Part shown: positions 1 to 7,913 of the stretch, in pieces
How the letters are laid out: each line of letters begins with the position of its first letter
Position numbering within the stretch: position 1 is the stretch's first letter
Assembly (NCBI GenBank): GCA_902589175.1
Contig: CACIRX010000002.1
Span: 54,783 to 118,782, forward strand
DNA from: an uncultured Pelagibacteraceae bacterium
GTDB lineage: Bacteria > Pseudomonadota > Alphaproteobacteria > Pelagibacterales > AG-422-B15
Direction: 5' to 3'
DNA: 64,000 nucleotides
Notes under the pieces: model-generated
The model's database searches: none
Told to the model about the DNA's origin: nothing
The model's input: the letters and a program-made list of their open reading frames with translations, nothing else
Position numbers and translations under genes: made by a program

Positions 1-546
1 GCAGACTCAGGTATCAATTCAATTGATGATTTAAAAGGTAAATCTTTTGGATGGGCTGATCCTAATTCAACATCTGGTTATCTAATACCATCAATCGAAT
101 TAAAAGCTGCAGGAATGGATCCAGACTCATACTTTGGCTCTACACAATTTTCAGGTGGTCATGAAAATAACGTTTTGGCAGTTCTTAATGGTGATATCGA
201 TGCAGGTGTGACATGGGTATCTGGAGTTGGTGAATGGAGCGAAGGTTACTCTTCTGGAAATCTGAGAAAAATGGTTGATAAAGGACTATTAAATATGGAT
301 GACATCAAACAGATTTGGTCATCTGCTTTGATACCAAATGGACCGATTGTAATGCCAACTAATATGCCTGTGAGAGCGCATCAGGTCATGGTAGGCATGA
401 AGCAGTGGATCCATGAAAATGACCCACAATGCAGCGAGAATGTTGCAAATGGAGTTGTTAAAGCTTGGGTGCCAGTCGACCATAGTTTCTATGAAACTAT
501 TGTAGCTGCTCGTAAAGCTAAAATTGAAGCTAAAAAAGCCGAATAA
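1..546 (+). CDS. phnD: Phosphonate ABC transporter, periplasmic binding protein PhnD (3' part)
   Basis: The frame is open from base 1, so the gene starts upstream of the window; about 181 C-terminal residues are visible, and the ORF track's Met at 115 is internal. The segment shows the second lobe of a PhnD/PtxB-type binding protein: a DLKGK strand, GWADPNSTSGYL, and later SGGHENNVLAVLNGDIDAG, which resembles the ligand-pocket region of phosphonate and phosphite binding proteins. It would capture phosphonates in the periplasm for the two PhnE permeases that follow. The ATPase gene phnC is not in the window and is expected upstream. Family assignment is firm; which phosphonate is bound cannot be read from the sequence. 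Confidence 0.9.
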   Translation, partial: ADSGINSIDDLKGKSFGWADPNSTSGYLIPSIELKAAGMDPDSYFGSTQFSGGHENNVLAVLNGDIDAGVTWVSGVGEWSEGYSSGNLRKMVDKGLLNMDDIKQIWSSALIPNGPIVMPTNMPVRAHQVMVGMKQWIHENDPQCSENVANGVVKAWVPVDHSFYETIVAARKAKIEAKKAE

Positions 547-561
547 ATTTCGGTAGTTGTT

Positions 562-604
562 TGCTAACTTAAGAGGATGGCATGCCCCATCCTCTTAATT
601 AGCA
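562..604 (+). promoter_or_regulatory. Long intergenic stem-loop between phnD and phnE
   Basis: The 12-bp perfect arms TTAAGAGGATGG (569-580) and CCATCCTCTTAA (587-598) enclose a 6-nt loop. After a single bulged C the stem continues for six more pairs (TGCTAA/TTAGCA). No clear T-run follows and the phnE ribosome site begins only 9 nt downstream. This looks like an mRNA 3'-end stabiliser or partial attenuator that lets the binding protein be made in excess over the permease, rather than a full terminator. Confidence 0.7.
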
Positions 605-622
605 GTTTATTTGGAGGAAACA

Positions 623-1477
623 GTGCAATCATCATTGCCAGAAAATTTAATTAAAATTGAAAATAATTTAAAATCTCTTACAAGAACAAGATCAATTTAT
701 TCTTTTCTCTCAATTGCGGCATTGATAGCAGTTATTTATTCGGGTTTAATTGTAGCAGAAACAGGAAATGCGACTAGCATCTGGGTTGGATTACCTAAAT
801 TTTTCGATTACCCAGTTGATCTATTTGTTGGGTCATGGGAATACGGCTATAGATGGAATTTATTGTTACTTGAATACCTTCCAGATTTAATAAGCACTAT
901 TAATATGGCTCTATTTTCAACAGCAATGGGTACGTTGCTAGCCTTTTTTTTAAGTATTTTTTCAAGTCGTAATCTAATCAAAAGTAAAACTACTGTATTA
1001 ATATTTCGACGCATCATGGATATATGCAGATCGTTTCCAGAATTAGTTATTGCGCTTGTTTTGTTGTATCTACTGGGAAAGTCAGCACTGCCTGCTGTAA
1101 TTGCCATCATAATTCATACCGCAGGAGCTCTTGGCAAACTGTTTTCAGAAGCTATTGAGAATGTCGACAAAAATCCAATTGAAGGTCTTGAGTCCTGTGG
1201 AGCTTCATGGTTTACCAGAATAAGATTTGGTGTGGTAACTCAGGCACTCCCTCTATTTCTAACTTACACAATTTTAAGATTTGAGATTAATATAAGGGCT
1301 TCAACTATTTTGGGATTTGTTGGCGCTGGAGGTATCGGTGAGCAACTTTACACTAATATACAGTGGAAATATGAAGCTGACACTATTGCAATAATGTTTT
1401 TACTTGTGTCTACGATCATTACATTGGATTACTTATCAAGTTATTGGCGAAAATCATTAATAGGATTGAAATCATGA
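623..1477 (+). CDS. phnE: Phosphonate ABC transporter permease PhnE (first copy)
   Basis: Inner-membrane permease of the PhnCDE importer, about 284 aa with six or so hydrophobic segments and a BPD_transp_1 domain in the C-terminal two thirds. The coupling region for the ATPase is visible as EGLESCGAS followed near the end by FVGAGGIGEQL, typical of PhnE. The ORF track starts at a TTG at 611, but GGAGG at 613-617 is then inside the gene; that SD sits 5 nt before GTG 623, which I take as the start. The stop overlaps the next gene by ATGA, so the two permeases are translationally coupled and probably form a heterodimer. Confidence 0.9.
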   Translation: MQSSLPENLIKIENNLKSLTRTRSIYSFLSIAALIAVIYSGLIVAETGNATSIWVGLPKFFDYPVDLFVGSWEYGYRWNLLLLEYLPDLISTINMALFSTAMGTLLAFFLSIFSSRNLIKSKTTVLIFRRIMDICRSFPELVIALVLLYLLGKSALPAVIAIIIHTAGALGKLFSEAIENVDKNPIEGLESCGASWFTRIRFGVVTQALPLFLTYTILRFEINIRASTILGFVGAGGIGEQLYTNIQWKYEADTIAIMFLLVSTIITLDYLSSYWRKSLIGLKS

Positions 1478-2883
1478 ACAGGTCTGAAATTATTAAAAAT
1501 TATTCAGATATAGTAGTTACTAAATTTTCATCTAAAATGTGGTCAACTTTTTTAGTGCTCGGGATTATAGTGTATTTAATCATAGCAATTTTAAGCCTCG
1601 ACATATTTCAGATTCATAAAAAATGGAGTCCTGAAAGAGCTTCATTGTTTGCCCTCGACACATATGCACATAAAGACCATGTCACAATGAAATGGAGTGA
1701 ACCAGATGATATAATTATATCCTTTGAAGGAAGCAGGTGGTCTCAGTATGTTGGCCCCTATCAAAAAAGTGACGGTCTTCCAGAAAGGTATCCTGAATGG
1801 ACTTCAATAGGTCCAGAGGGTGAAACAAAAATAAGTTTTAAAAATGGAGGGTTTGCAAATCTATACGATGATAAAGTTACAATAGAAAACTGGCCAGACA
1901 CCAAAGAAACACTTGTTTTTCGTCTTGATGCACAAGGTAAGCCTTACGTTGAAAATGTAGATAATCTCCCAAAATGGATAAGGGTAACGGAAAATAAAAT
2001 AGAGGTAAGACCATCTCTTTACGAAAGAGTTCAAGTTTATTCAAAAAAAGTTGAAGTACATAGGTACAATCTTGGTTGGAACTATTTCTGGTTTGACTTT
2101 GACAGTCCTTTAGAACCATATGGAATTTGGAATGCTATTTCACTTTCATTCTCAGGCGATAGAGTTGACCCCAATATTTCAAATTTTTCGCTTCTAATTC
2201 AAGAATTTCTAAATAATGATATGTGGCATCATGGACAAATATTGTGGGCTTTATTAGAGACAATTTTTATGGCTCTATTGGGCACCCTACTAGCAGCTCT
2301 TCTGGGTTTTCCTCTGGCATTTTTTGCAGCTTACAATGTAACGCCTTTTAAATTTGTTCGAACGATATTAAGACGGTTATTTGATACATTAAGAGGCATC
2401 GATTTTTTGATTTGGAGCTTAATTTTTTTAAGAGCCTTCGGACCAGGACCATTTACTGGAATATTTGCTATTGCAATTACAGATACAGGAACTCTTGGAA
2501 AATTAATGTCTGAAGCAATAGAAAACACTGAAGAAAAGCAACAAGAAGGTGTAGAGTCTACGGGAGCGAATAAAACTCTTCAACACAGATTTGGAATTAT
2601 ACCTCAAATACTTCCTATTTTTATTTCCCAAACTCTTTACTACTTAGAATCAAACACGAGAGGAGCTGTTATTATAGGTGCCATGGGCGCAGGCGGCATA
2701 GGTTTACAATTACTTGGAGCAATAAATACGGGTACCAGTTGGGAAAATGTTATGTATATGTCATTATTGATTTTAGGAGTTGTTATTTTCATGGATACAA
2801 TGTCCGCAAAAGTAAGAAGAGCTTTGATTGGTGATGAAACGCTAGGAGCAGAATTACAATTGGCAAAAATGGCAAAAAAATAA
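1474..2883 (+). CDS. phnE: Phosphonate ABC transporter permease PhnE (second copy, with large periplasmic insert)
   Basis: Second PhnE-type permease, about 469 aa from the ATG that overlaps the previous stop (ATGA); the track's TTG at 1444 lies deep inside the upstream gene and is less likely. One N-terminal membrane span (about residues 20-42) is followed by roughly 200 polar residues, rich in Trp and charged residues, that must lie outside the membrane. Only then comes the usual multi-span permease domain with an EGVESTGAN coupling loop and GAMGAGGIGLQL. PhnE proteins are usually near 260-300 aa, so this is an enlarged subunit. The extra domain could dock PhnD or modulate transport; I do not recognise it as a separate family. 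Confidence 0.87.
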   Translation: MNRSEIIKNYSDIVVTKFSSKMWSTFLVLGIIVYLIIAILSLDIFQIHKKWSPERASLFALDTYAHKDHVTMKWSEPDDIIISFEGSRWSQYVGPYQKSDGLPERYPEWTSIGPEGETKISFKNGGFANLYDDKVTIENWPDTKETLVFRLDAQGKPYVENVDNLPKWIRVTENKIEVRPSLYERVQVYSKKVEVHRYNLGWNYFWFDFDSPLEPYGIWNAISLSFSGDRVDPNISNFSLLIQEFLNNDMWHHGQILWALLETIFMALLGTLLAALLGFPLAFFAAYNVTPFKFVRTILRRLFDTLRGIDFLIWSLIFLRAFGPGPFTGIFAIAITDTGTLGKLMSEAIENTEEKQQEGVESTGANKTLQHRFGIIPQILPIFISQTLYYLESNTRGAVIIGAMGAGGIGLQLLGAINTGTSWENVMYMSLLILGVVIFMDTMSAKVRRALIGDETLGAELQLAKMAKK

Positions 2884-2936
2884 TTTTTTTTTTGAGATCT
2901 TAATATTTTTTTAACAATCTATTTGTATCATTAATT

Positions 2937-3374
2937 ATGACCAAATTTATTCAATTCTTTTTAATAACGTCGTACATGTTATCATCTCTTGCTCTTGCAG
3001 ACAGTCATGAAGACAATACAATTGGGCAAGCTGGAAGTGACTATTCTACCAATACTGAAAGTACATACGAGAGCAATATAGGAAACTGTGAAGATTTAAG
3101 TGTATTAACGCTCCGTGGATCAGTTAAAAACGATATACAGCGAGCTGACCCAGATTCAGCAACGAAAGCACATAATTTAATGCTTGAAGGAATGGAATTG
3201 TGTAATAAAAATCAAAACGTCCTTGCAAAAATGAAATTGAAAGAGGCTCAAACTATAGCGAGAGAAGGCAATGTTGCCGGACAAGATATGAGAATTGGAA
3301 TTGTTAATGAGTCAGACGAACTGCAAGAAGAGACAGAAAATGAAAAAGAAAAGTCATGGTGGCAGATTTTTTAA
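2937..3374 (+). CDS. Small secreted protein of unknown function
   Basis: 145 aa with a clear N-terminal signal peptide (hydrophobic core IQFFLITSYMLSSLALA, cleavage likely after ALA). The mature part is acidic and polar, with a predicted helical middle (ATKAHNLMLEGMELCNKNQ) and an acidic tail ending in KEKSWWQIF. Two cysteines (GNCED and MELCN) could form a disulfide. It follows phnE by 53 bp on the same strand, so it may be the last gene of the phnDEE transcript. It meets the opposite-strand gene stop to stop with no gap. I do not recognise a family. Confidence 0.65.
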   Translation: MTKFIQFFLITSYMLSSLALADSHEDNTIGQAGSDYSTNTESTYESNIGNCEDLSVLTLRGSVKNDIQRADPDSATKAHNLMLEGMELCNKNQNVLAKMKLKEAQTIAREGNVAGQDMRIGIVNESDELQEETENEKEKSWWQIF

Positions 3375-3719
3375 CTACACCTCTTCTAATAACGTACAAA
3401 AGCCAGGATCACTACCATTAAAAAAAGTTTCTATATTAGAAGAACAGTGATTAATCACACATTGGTCTGACTCATAAAAATAATCATCAATATTTTTAGC
3501 TGATTTAATATTCTGCAACATACAAAGACTATACTCATTGAAGTTACTGCTAGGATGAGTATTAAAATATATTTCACAATGAATTATTGTCTCATCGTAC
3601 CCTATTTCTAGAGATGAAGTGTTTTGAAAGTAAGCTATACAACTCTTAAAGTCGTCAGCATAGATGTTTGTGCTCAGCAGAATTTTATAAATGAACATTA
3701 AAAGCACGAATCGTTTCAT
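3375..3719 (-). CDS. Small cysteine-rich secreted protein of unknown function
   Basis: 114 aa. The N-terminus is a signal peptide (FVLLMFIYKILLSTNIYA) and the mature region contains six cysteines, an even number that would suit disulfide bonds in the periplasm. It is convergent with, and directly abuts, the preceding secreted gene. Its ATG overlaps the first repeat of the Pho-box-like array at 3718-3757, which mainly faces the MFS gene in the other direction. No family recognised; the length, signal peptide and clean end-to-start fit between neighbours argue that it is a real gene. Confidence 0.6.
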   Translation of the reverse strand: MKRFVLLMFIYKILLSTNIYADDFKSCIAYFQNTSSLEIGYDETIIHCEIYFNTHPSSNFNEYSLCMLQNIKSAKNIDDYFYESDQCVINHCSSNIETFFNGSDPGFCTLLEEV

Positions 3720-3757
3720 GTAATATTATTGTAATATTTCTTAACATTTTTGTAATA
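3718..3757 (+). promoter_or_regulatory. Pho-box-like array upstream of the MFS gene
   Basis: Four 7-bp units recur every 11 bp: ATGTAAT (3718), TTGTAAT (3729), CTTAACA (3740) and TGTAATA (3751), separated by 4-bp A/T spacers. The 7+4+7 layout is that of PhoB operators (known consensus CTGTCAT-N4-CTGTCAC). The array reads toward the MFS transporter start at 3852. Assignment is inference from pattern and from similar arrays in this window. Confidence 0.5.
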
Positions 3758-3851
3758 TTTAAAAATTGGCAAACAATCTATTTTTTAACTATTGTAAAAA
3801 TAACAAATTTATTCAATGACTTATAAAAATAAATACTAAACAGGCATCAAG

Positions 3852-5066
3852 TTGAAAGAAAATAATAGTTTATTTCCTGTTCATACTATTGGAATTGTAA
3901 CAATCATTGGTTACGGATTTTTATTCTATACTATTGCCCCATTAAAAGAGTATATCTCACTTCACACCAATTTAAGTGAGGAATTAATTCTCACAATGTT
4001 TAGTTTAGCACTGTTATTTCAAGCCCTATTAGCGCCTCGGATTGGAAAATGGTCAGACCATCATGGAAGCCTAATCGTAATTAAATACGGCCTGTTATTA
4101 GGTATGATAGGCTCAATTTTTATTGGAATAACAGAGATTGATTTATTTATTTTCAAAAATGTATTGTGGGTGTTTATTTCTATGTTTCTAATTACCTTGG
4201 GGCTTGGTATGTCAACCTATGAAGTAGCGTTTAATGCAGCAGTCCAAATGGATGAAATCAATTCTAGAAAAAATATTTCAATAATTACTTTTTATGGAGC
4301 GGTAGCAAGCACTATTACCTGGCTTTCAATTTATCCACTTATTTACAATGTAGGCTTATTCTATACGTGTTTATTTATTTCAATTATTTTATTAATTGGC
4401 TATGTACTTGTGTCCTCAAAGGAAATGAAATACAAATCAAATATAGAATACTTAAATGAAAGTAAGTTATTATTTAATTGGAATGAGCTAAAGAAGACTC
4501 AAAAAAAATCATTTTTTTACATTACAATATCCTCTTCTTTACAAAATTTTTTTTTTGTAGCATTCACCCTAGCATTGGTAAATTTTTTTACAGAAACATT
4601 TAATGACATTAGTATCGCGGTTTTACTTGCGAGTATATATGGCCCGTTTCAACTTGTAGGAAGATACTTGGAGATGAAAATTGGAAAGCATTACGACGCA
4701 AGATATACAGGCTTAATAGCCTTTTTGTTTGTAATTTTTTCAATTTTTACAGCTCAATTTACAAATAATATTTCTGTTGCCGCAATTAGTATGGCTTTTT
4801 TCGGGATGGGTCACGGTGTTTTAACAATAACATATGGTTATGTCACCAATATGTATTTTGAGTCACAAATTTATGGCCAAGCTAAAGGGTGGATGGCCCT
4901 TTCAAGGAGCATTAGCTTTGCCGTAGGTCCAGCAGTAGGCGCATTTCTTTTTGCGTATAATTTAAACTTATTTACGATTACGATTGTAATAACTGCAATC
5001 TTATCAGCGTTTTCTTTCTTACTAATAATTTTCGAGAAACCTACAAATCAAATGCACGAATTATAA
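3852..5066 (+). CDS. MFS transporter next to phnF
   Basis: 404 aa, twelve hydrophobic segments, with the MFS-type loop between spans 2 and 3 (APRIGKWSDHHG). The start is a TTG at 3852; no Met occurs before residue 48 and the first span would be lost with a later start, so TTG is accepted. It lies between phnDEE and phnF, has a Pho-box-like array about 100 bp upstream and its 3' end overlaps phnF by 6 bp (convergent). Substrate unknown: context suggests a phosphorus compound or a by-product of phosphonate or arsenic metabolism, but nothing in the sequence fixes it. Confidence 0.8.
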   Translation: MKENNSLFPVHTIGIVTIIGYGFLFYTIAPLKEYISLHTNLSEELILTMFSLALLFQALLAPRIGKWSDHHGSLIVIKYGLLLGMIGSIFIGITEIDLFIFKNVLWVFISMFLITLGLGMSTYEVAFNAAVQMDEINSRKNISIITFYGAVASTITWLSIYPLIYNVGLFYTCLFISIILLIGYVLVSSKEMKYKSNIEYLNESKLLFNWNELKKTQKKSFFYITISSSLQNFFFVAFTLALVNFFTETFNDISIAVLLASIYGPFQLVGRYLEMKIGKHYDARYTGLIAFLFVIFSIFTAQFTNNISVAAISMAFFGMGHGVLTITYGYVTNMYFESQIYGQAKGWMALSRSISFAVGPAVGAFLFAYNLNLFTITIVITAILSAFSFLLIIFEKPTNQMHEL

Positions 5067-5762
5067 TTTGCTTATTTCTAACTGAATTTTACTTCCAACA
5101 AAATAACTATCACTTATCTCAATTGGTTTGTTATTAATATCTGTATTTGTTGCTTTTGTATGTATTAACGGGTCTCCGACATTAATTTTTAAATATTTGG
5201 ATTGTACATTATTCGCACTCTCTGCTGATACTGTTGTTTTTTTTCTATATATTTTTTTTAATCCATATTTATTAAAGGACAATGTCATAGAGCCAGTTTT
5301 ACGAAAAAATAAATCAAAATTTTTAAATCTTTTTTCTGGGACTAATCTTTCTGTTAAAATAAGTGGAATACCATTAGCTTTAGAGATTGTATAAATATAG
5401 AAAACTGAATCATTTTTTTTTAAATTAAATTCTCTTATTTCATTGCTGTACCCTTTTCTCTTATCTATAGAAATAATATCTACAGCAATATCAGTAGTCT
5501 CTTGATTTAAATTCTGTGATGCCCTTACTGTTTTTCCGATTTTATAATTTATTTTCTTAGAGTTAAGAAAATATCCTAAACCTCTTCTCGAATAAATGAT
5601 ATTTTCTTTTTTAAGGGCCTCGATTCCACGTCTAACTGTATGCCTATTCACCTTAAAAAGCTTAGCATAATAGTTTTCAGAATAGATTTTTTCCCCTAAT
5701 CGAAGCTTACGATTAATAATATCTTTTTTTATTGAGTCCCTTATTTCTTCCCAGGCAAACAT
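5061..5762 (-). CDS. phnF: PhnF-type GntR-family transcriptional regulator
   Basis: 233 aa with an N-terminal GntR winged helix (about residues 1-70, including YYAKLFKVNRHTVRRGIEAL as the recognition helix region) and a C-terminal UTRA effector-binding domain (about 90-230) as in HutC/PhnF regulators. It is divergent from phnG with an 87-bp shared control region, the standard place for phnF, and probably represses the C-P lyase operon until a phosphonate-derived ligand binds. The 3' end overlaps the MFS gene by 6 bp. The effector cannot be deduced. Confidence 0.87.
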   Translation of the reverse strand: MFAWEEIRDSIKKDIINRKLRLGEKIYSENYYAKLFKVNRHTVRRGIEALKKENIIYSRRGLGYFLNSKKINYKIGKTVRASQNLNQETTDIAVDIISIDKRKGYSNEIREFNLKKNDSVFYIYTISKANGIPLILTERLVPEKRFKNFDLFFRKTGSMTLSFNKYGLKKIYRKKTTVSAESANNVQSKYLKINVGDPLIHTKATNTDINNKPIEISDSYFVGSKIQLEISKL

Positions 5763-5769
5763 TTAGTTA

Positions 5770-5798
5770 TTGTAACATAATTTTAATAAATAAATTGA
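5770..5798 (+). promoter_or_regulatory. Pho-box-like repeats upstream of phnG
   Basis: TTGTAAC (5770), TTTTAAT (5781) and AAATTGA (5792) are 11 bp apart with 4-bp A/T spacers, reading toward phnG. The first two units resemble the strong palindromic box at 29494. The third is weak and overlaps the -35 hexamer, so PhoB would act here as at typical class II promoters. Inference. Confidence 0.4.
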
Positions 5799-5823
5799 AA
5801 CGAATCGTCATAATTATTATAAT
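5795..5823 (+). promoter_or_regulatory. Sigma70-type promoter of the phnG operon
   Basis: TTGAAA (5795-5800) and a perfect TATAAT (5818-5823) are separated by 17 bp, the ideal spacing. Transcription would begin near 5830, giving a leader of only about 20 nt before the phnG ATG at 5850. Confidence 0.65.
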
Positions 5824-5827
5824 ATAC

Positions 5828-5843
5828 TTGTATAGTTGTATAG
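5828..5843 (+). promoter_or_regulatory. Tandem TTGTATAG repeat, candidate PhnF operator
   Basis: Two identical 8-mers TTGTATAG lie head to tail, directly after the -10 box and across the expected transcription start. GntR/HutC regulators commonly bind GTATA-containing sites, and blockage at this point would repress phnG. That PhnF is the binder is inferred from position and divergent phnF. Confidence 0.5.
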
Positions 5844-5849
5844 ATTAAT

Positions 5850-6281
5850 ATGGAAAGAAAATTTTGGCTTAGCACATTGGCTACATGCAATGATGCCCAC
5901 CTAACTTCTCTTTGGGAAAAATTTGGTATTGAGGTAAATTTCACATGGCTTAGAAAACCGGAAATAGGCAGTATAATGTGTCAAGGAAAAATTGGAGTAA
6001 CAGGAAATAATTTCAATTTTGGTGAAGTTACTATTACCCGTTGTCAATTGAAAACCTCACAAGGAAAAATTGGTCACGGATACGTGCAAGGAAGAAATAA
6101 ACATAAGGCTGAAATTGTTGCTATATGCGATGCTTTACTGCAAACAAATAAAAGAGATTTTTTAATCAAAAATATAATACGCCCTCTAGTTGTAAGCGAT
6201 AAAAATTTAAAAAAAGATGTAATGTCAAAATCAGAGTCAACAGCTGTCGATTTCTTTACATTGGTGCGAGGTGAAACTTGA
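5850..6281 (+). CDS. phnG: C-P lyase subunit PhnG
   Basis: 143 aa, the usual PhnG length, with the family's typical features: FWLSTLATC near the start, then a GSIMCQGKIG region and GHGYVQGRNKHKAE. PhnG is part of the PhnGHIJ core complex in the cytoplasm that moves the phosphonate onto ribose (with PhnI displacing adenine from ATP). First gene of phnGHIJKLN; no strong ribosome site is visible in the short leader. The phnH SD lies inside its last codons. Confidence 0.92.
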   Translation: MERKFWLSTLATCNDAHLTSLWEKFGIEVNFTWLRKPEIGSIMCQGKIGVTGNNFNFGEVTITRCQLKTSQGKIGHGYVQGRNKHKAEIVAICDALLQTNKRDFLIKNIIRPLVVSDKNLKKDVMSKSESTAVDFFTLVRGET

Positions 6282-6282
6282 A

Positions 6283-6837
6283 ATGATTAATACAAATGAA
6301 AACGATTCTATTATAAAAGCCGATGCATTCAGAGCTATATTGTTTGCAACTTCTTATCCTGGATCAATTGAAAAGTTTTTAGAGATAAATAAACCTAAAC
6401 AAATTTCTACATCTTCAGCTTCTATTTTGTCCACTATGTGCGATCACACCAGCACCATTTATATTGGAAAATCATTAGATACTAAATCCTTAAGAGATTG
6501 GGTAGCCTTTCATACAAACTCTAAAATAGTAGATAAAAAATTTGCAAATTTTGCAATTGGTACTTTCCATGACATGTTGCCCCTTACAGAGTTCTCTAGA
6601 GGATCAGACGAGTTTCCGGATAGATCATGTACATTAATAATTGAGACACTCTTTAAATCAGACAATGTAAGTATTTCGGGGCCCGGTATCAAAGGTAGCA
6701 AAGATATCTACTTACCACATGCGAATAAAATAAGTGATGTAAATAACTCCTTCCCCCTTGGTATAGATTTCTATTTTACCAATAAGAGCAATTTTTTTTG
6801 CATTCCAAGATCAATAAAAATTAAAAAGAAAGGATAG
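6283..6837 (+). CDS. phnH: C-P lyase subunit PhnH
   Basis: About 184 aa, PhnH family, structural subunit of the PhnGHIJ complex. Typical segments are DAFRAILFATSYPG near the start, the middle FAIGTFHDM and the conserved LIIETLF ... SGPGIKG stretch before the C-terminal FPLGIDFYF. The track begins at GTG 6271, but GAGGTG there is a good SD for ATG 6283, nine bases on, which I choose; it starts just 1 nt after the phnG stop. Translation is likely coupled to phnG. Confidence 0.92.
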   Translation: MINTNENDSIIKADAFRAILFATSYPGSIEKFLEINKPKQISTSSASILSTMCDHTSTIYIGKSLDTKSLRDWVAFHTNSKIVDKKFANFAIGTFHDMLPLTEFSRGSDEFPDRSCTLIIETLFKSDNVSISGPGIKGSKDIYLPHANKISDVNNSFPLGIDFYFTNKSNFFCIPRSIKIKKKG

Positions 6838-6842
6838 TTTCT

Positions 6843-7913
6843 ATGTATGTAGCTGTTAAAGGTGGTGAAAAAGCAATTGAAAATGCTCATAATTGGCTTT
6901 CAGAAATAAGGAGAGGTGATGTTAATGTTCCCAACCTCGAAATTGATCAAATTAAAGAACAGTTGACATTGTCTGTTGAAAGGGTCATGTCAGAAGGATC
7001 ATTATATGATACTGATCTAGCAGCTCTCGCCATAAAACAATCAAGAGGTGACCTTATTGAAGCCATCTTCTTAATCAGGGCCTATCGTACAACTCTACCA
7101 AGATTTGGAACATCCCCCCCTATTAAAACAGAAGATATGGTATGCATGAGAAGAATCTCAGCAACTTATAAAGATATTCCTGGAAAACAAAAATTGGGAC
7201 CTACATTTGATTATACACACAGACTTTTAGACTTTAGTTTACTGGCTGAAGGCAATATACCTAAGGCAGAAAAACGAAAAGTATTAAAGGAAAAAATACC
7301 TCACGTACTGAGATTTTTAAATAAAGAAGGCCTTATTCAAAAAGAAAAAAATAATAATTATCAGCCAAAAGACATCACAAGAAATCCACTTGAGTTTCCA
7401 GCTAATAGAAGTGAGAGGTTACAATCACTTTCTAGAGCCGATGAAGGATTTCTTCTTGCTTTAGCTTATTCAACTCAAAGAGGCTACGCTAGAAATCATG
7501 CTTTTGTAGGTGAATTAAGAATTGGTTATGTAAAAGTTAAGTACAACATTCCAGAATTAGACATTGAGATCGATATTGCAGAAATAATTGTTACTGAGTG
7601 CGAGAGTGTAAATCAATTTCAAGGAAGCAAAAAAACACCCGCACAATTTACACGAGGATATGGATTGACATTTGGTCAATTAGAAAGAAAGGCAGTATCA
7701 ATGGCCCTAGTCGATAGGGCATTAAGGTGGAAAGAAATTGGTGAAGAGTTTGTCGGAGCTCCTGCTCAGGATGAAGAGTTTGTATTGTCACATTGTGATA
7801 ATATACAGGCAACTGGGTTTTTGGAACATTTAAAGTTACCCCATTATGTTGATTTTCAATCAGAGCTGGAATTGGTTAGAAGAATTCGTAAAGAGTATGA
7901 GAAAAACAAATAA
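6843..7913 (+). CDS. phnI: C-P lyase subunit PhnI (nucleosidase component)
   Basis: 356 aa, full length. With PhnG, PhnH and PhnL, PhnI is known to replace the adenine of ATP with a phosphonate, giving alpha-D-ribose 1-phosphonate 5-triphosphate. Family features visible are MYVAVKGGEKAIENAH at the N-terminus and GYGLTFGQLERKAVSMAL toward the C-terminus. It starts 5 nt after phnH behind an AAAGGA ribosome site and overlaps phnJ by 17 bp. Assignment is secure. Confidence 0.95.
   Translation: MYVAVKGGEKAIENAHNWLSEIRRGDVNVPNLEIDQIKEQLTLSVERVMSEGSLYDTDLAALAIKQSRGDLIEAIFLIRAYRTTLPRFGTSPPIKTEDMVCMRRISATYKDIPGKQKLGPTFDYTHRLLDFSLLAEGNIPKAEKRKVLKEKIPHVLRFLNKEGLIQKEKNNNYQPKDITRNPLEFPANRSERLQSLSRADEGFLLALAYSTQRGYARNHAFVGELRIGYVKVKYNIPELDIEIDIAEIIVTECESVNQFQGSKKTPAQFTRGYGLTFGQLERKAVSMALVDRALRWKEIGEEFVGAPAQDEEFVLSHCDNIQATGFLEHLKLPHYVDFQSELELVRRIRKEYEKNK

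Noticed and set aside
847-1110. Minus-strand ORF inside phnE
   Set aside because: Antisense shadow of a membrane protein gene; no signal of its own.
1444-1473. Upstream TTG start of the second phnE
   Set aside because: It would overlap the first phnE by 34 bp; the ATGA overlap at 1474 is the normal junction.
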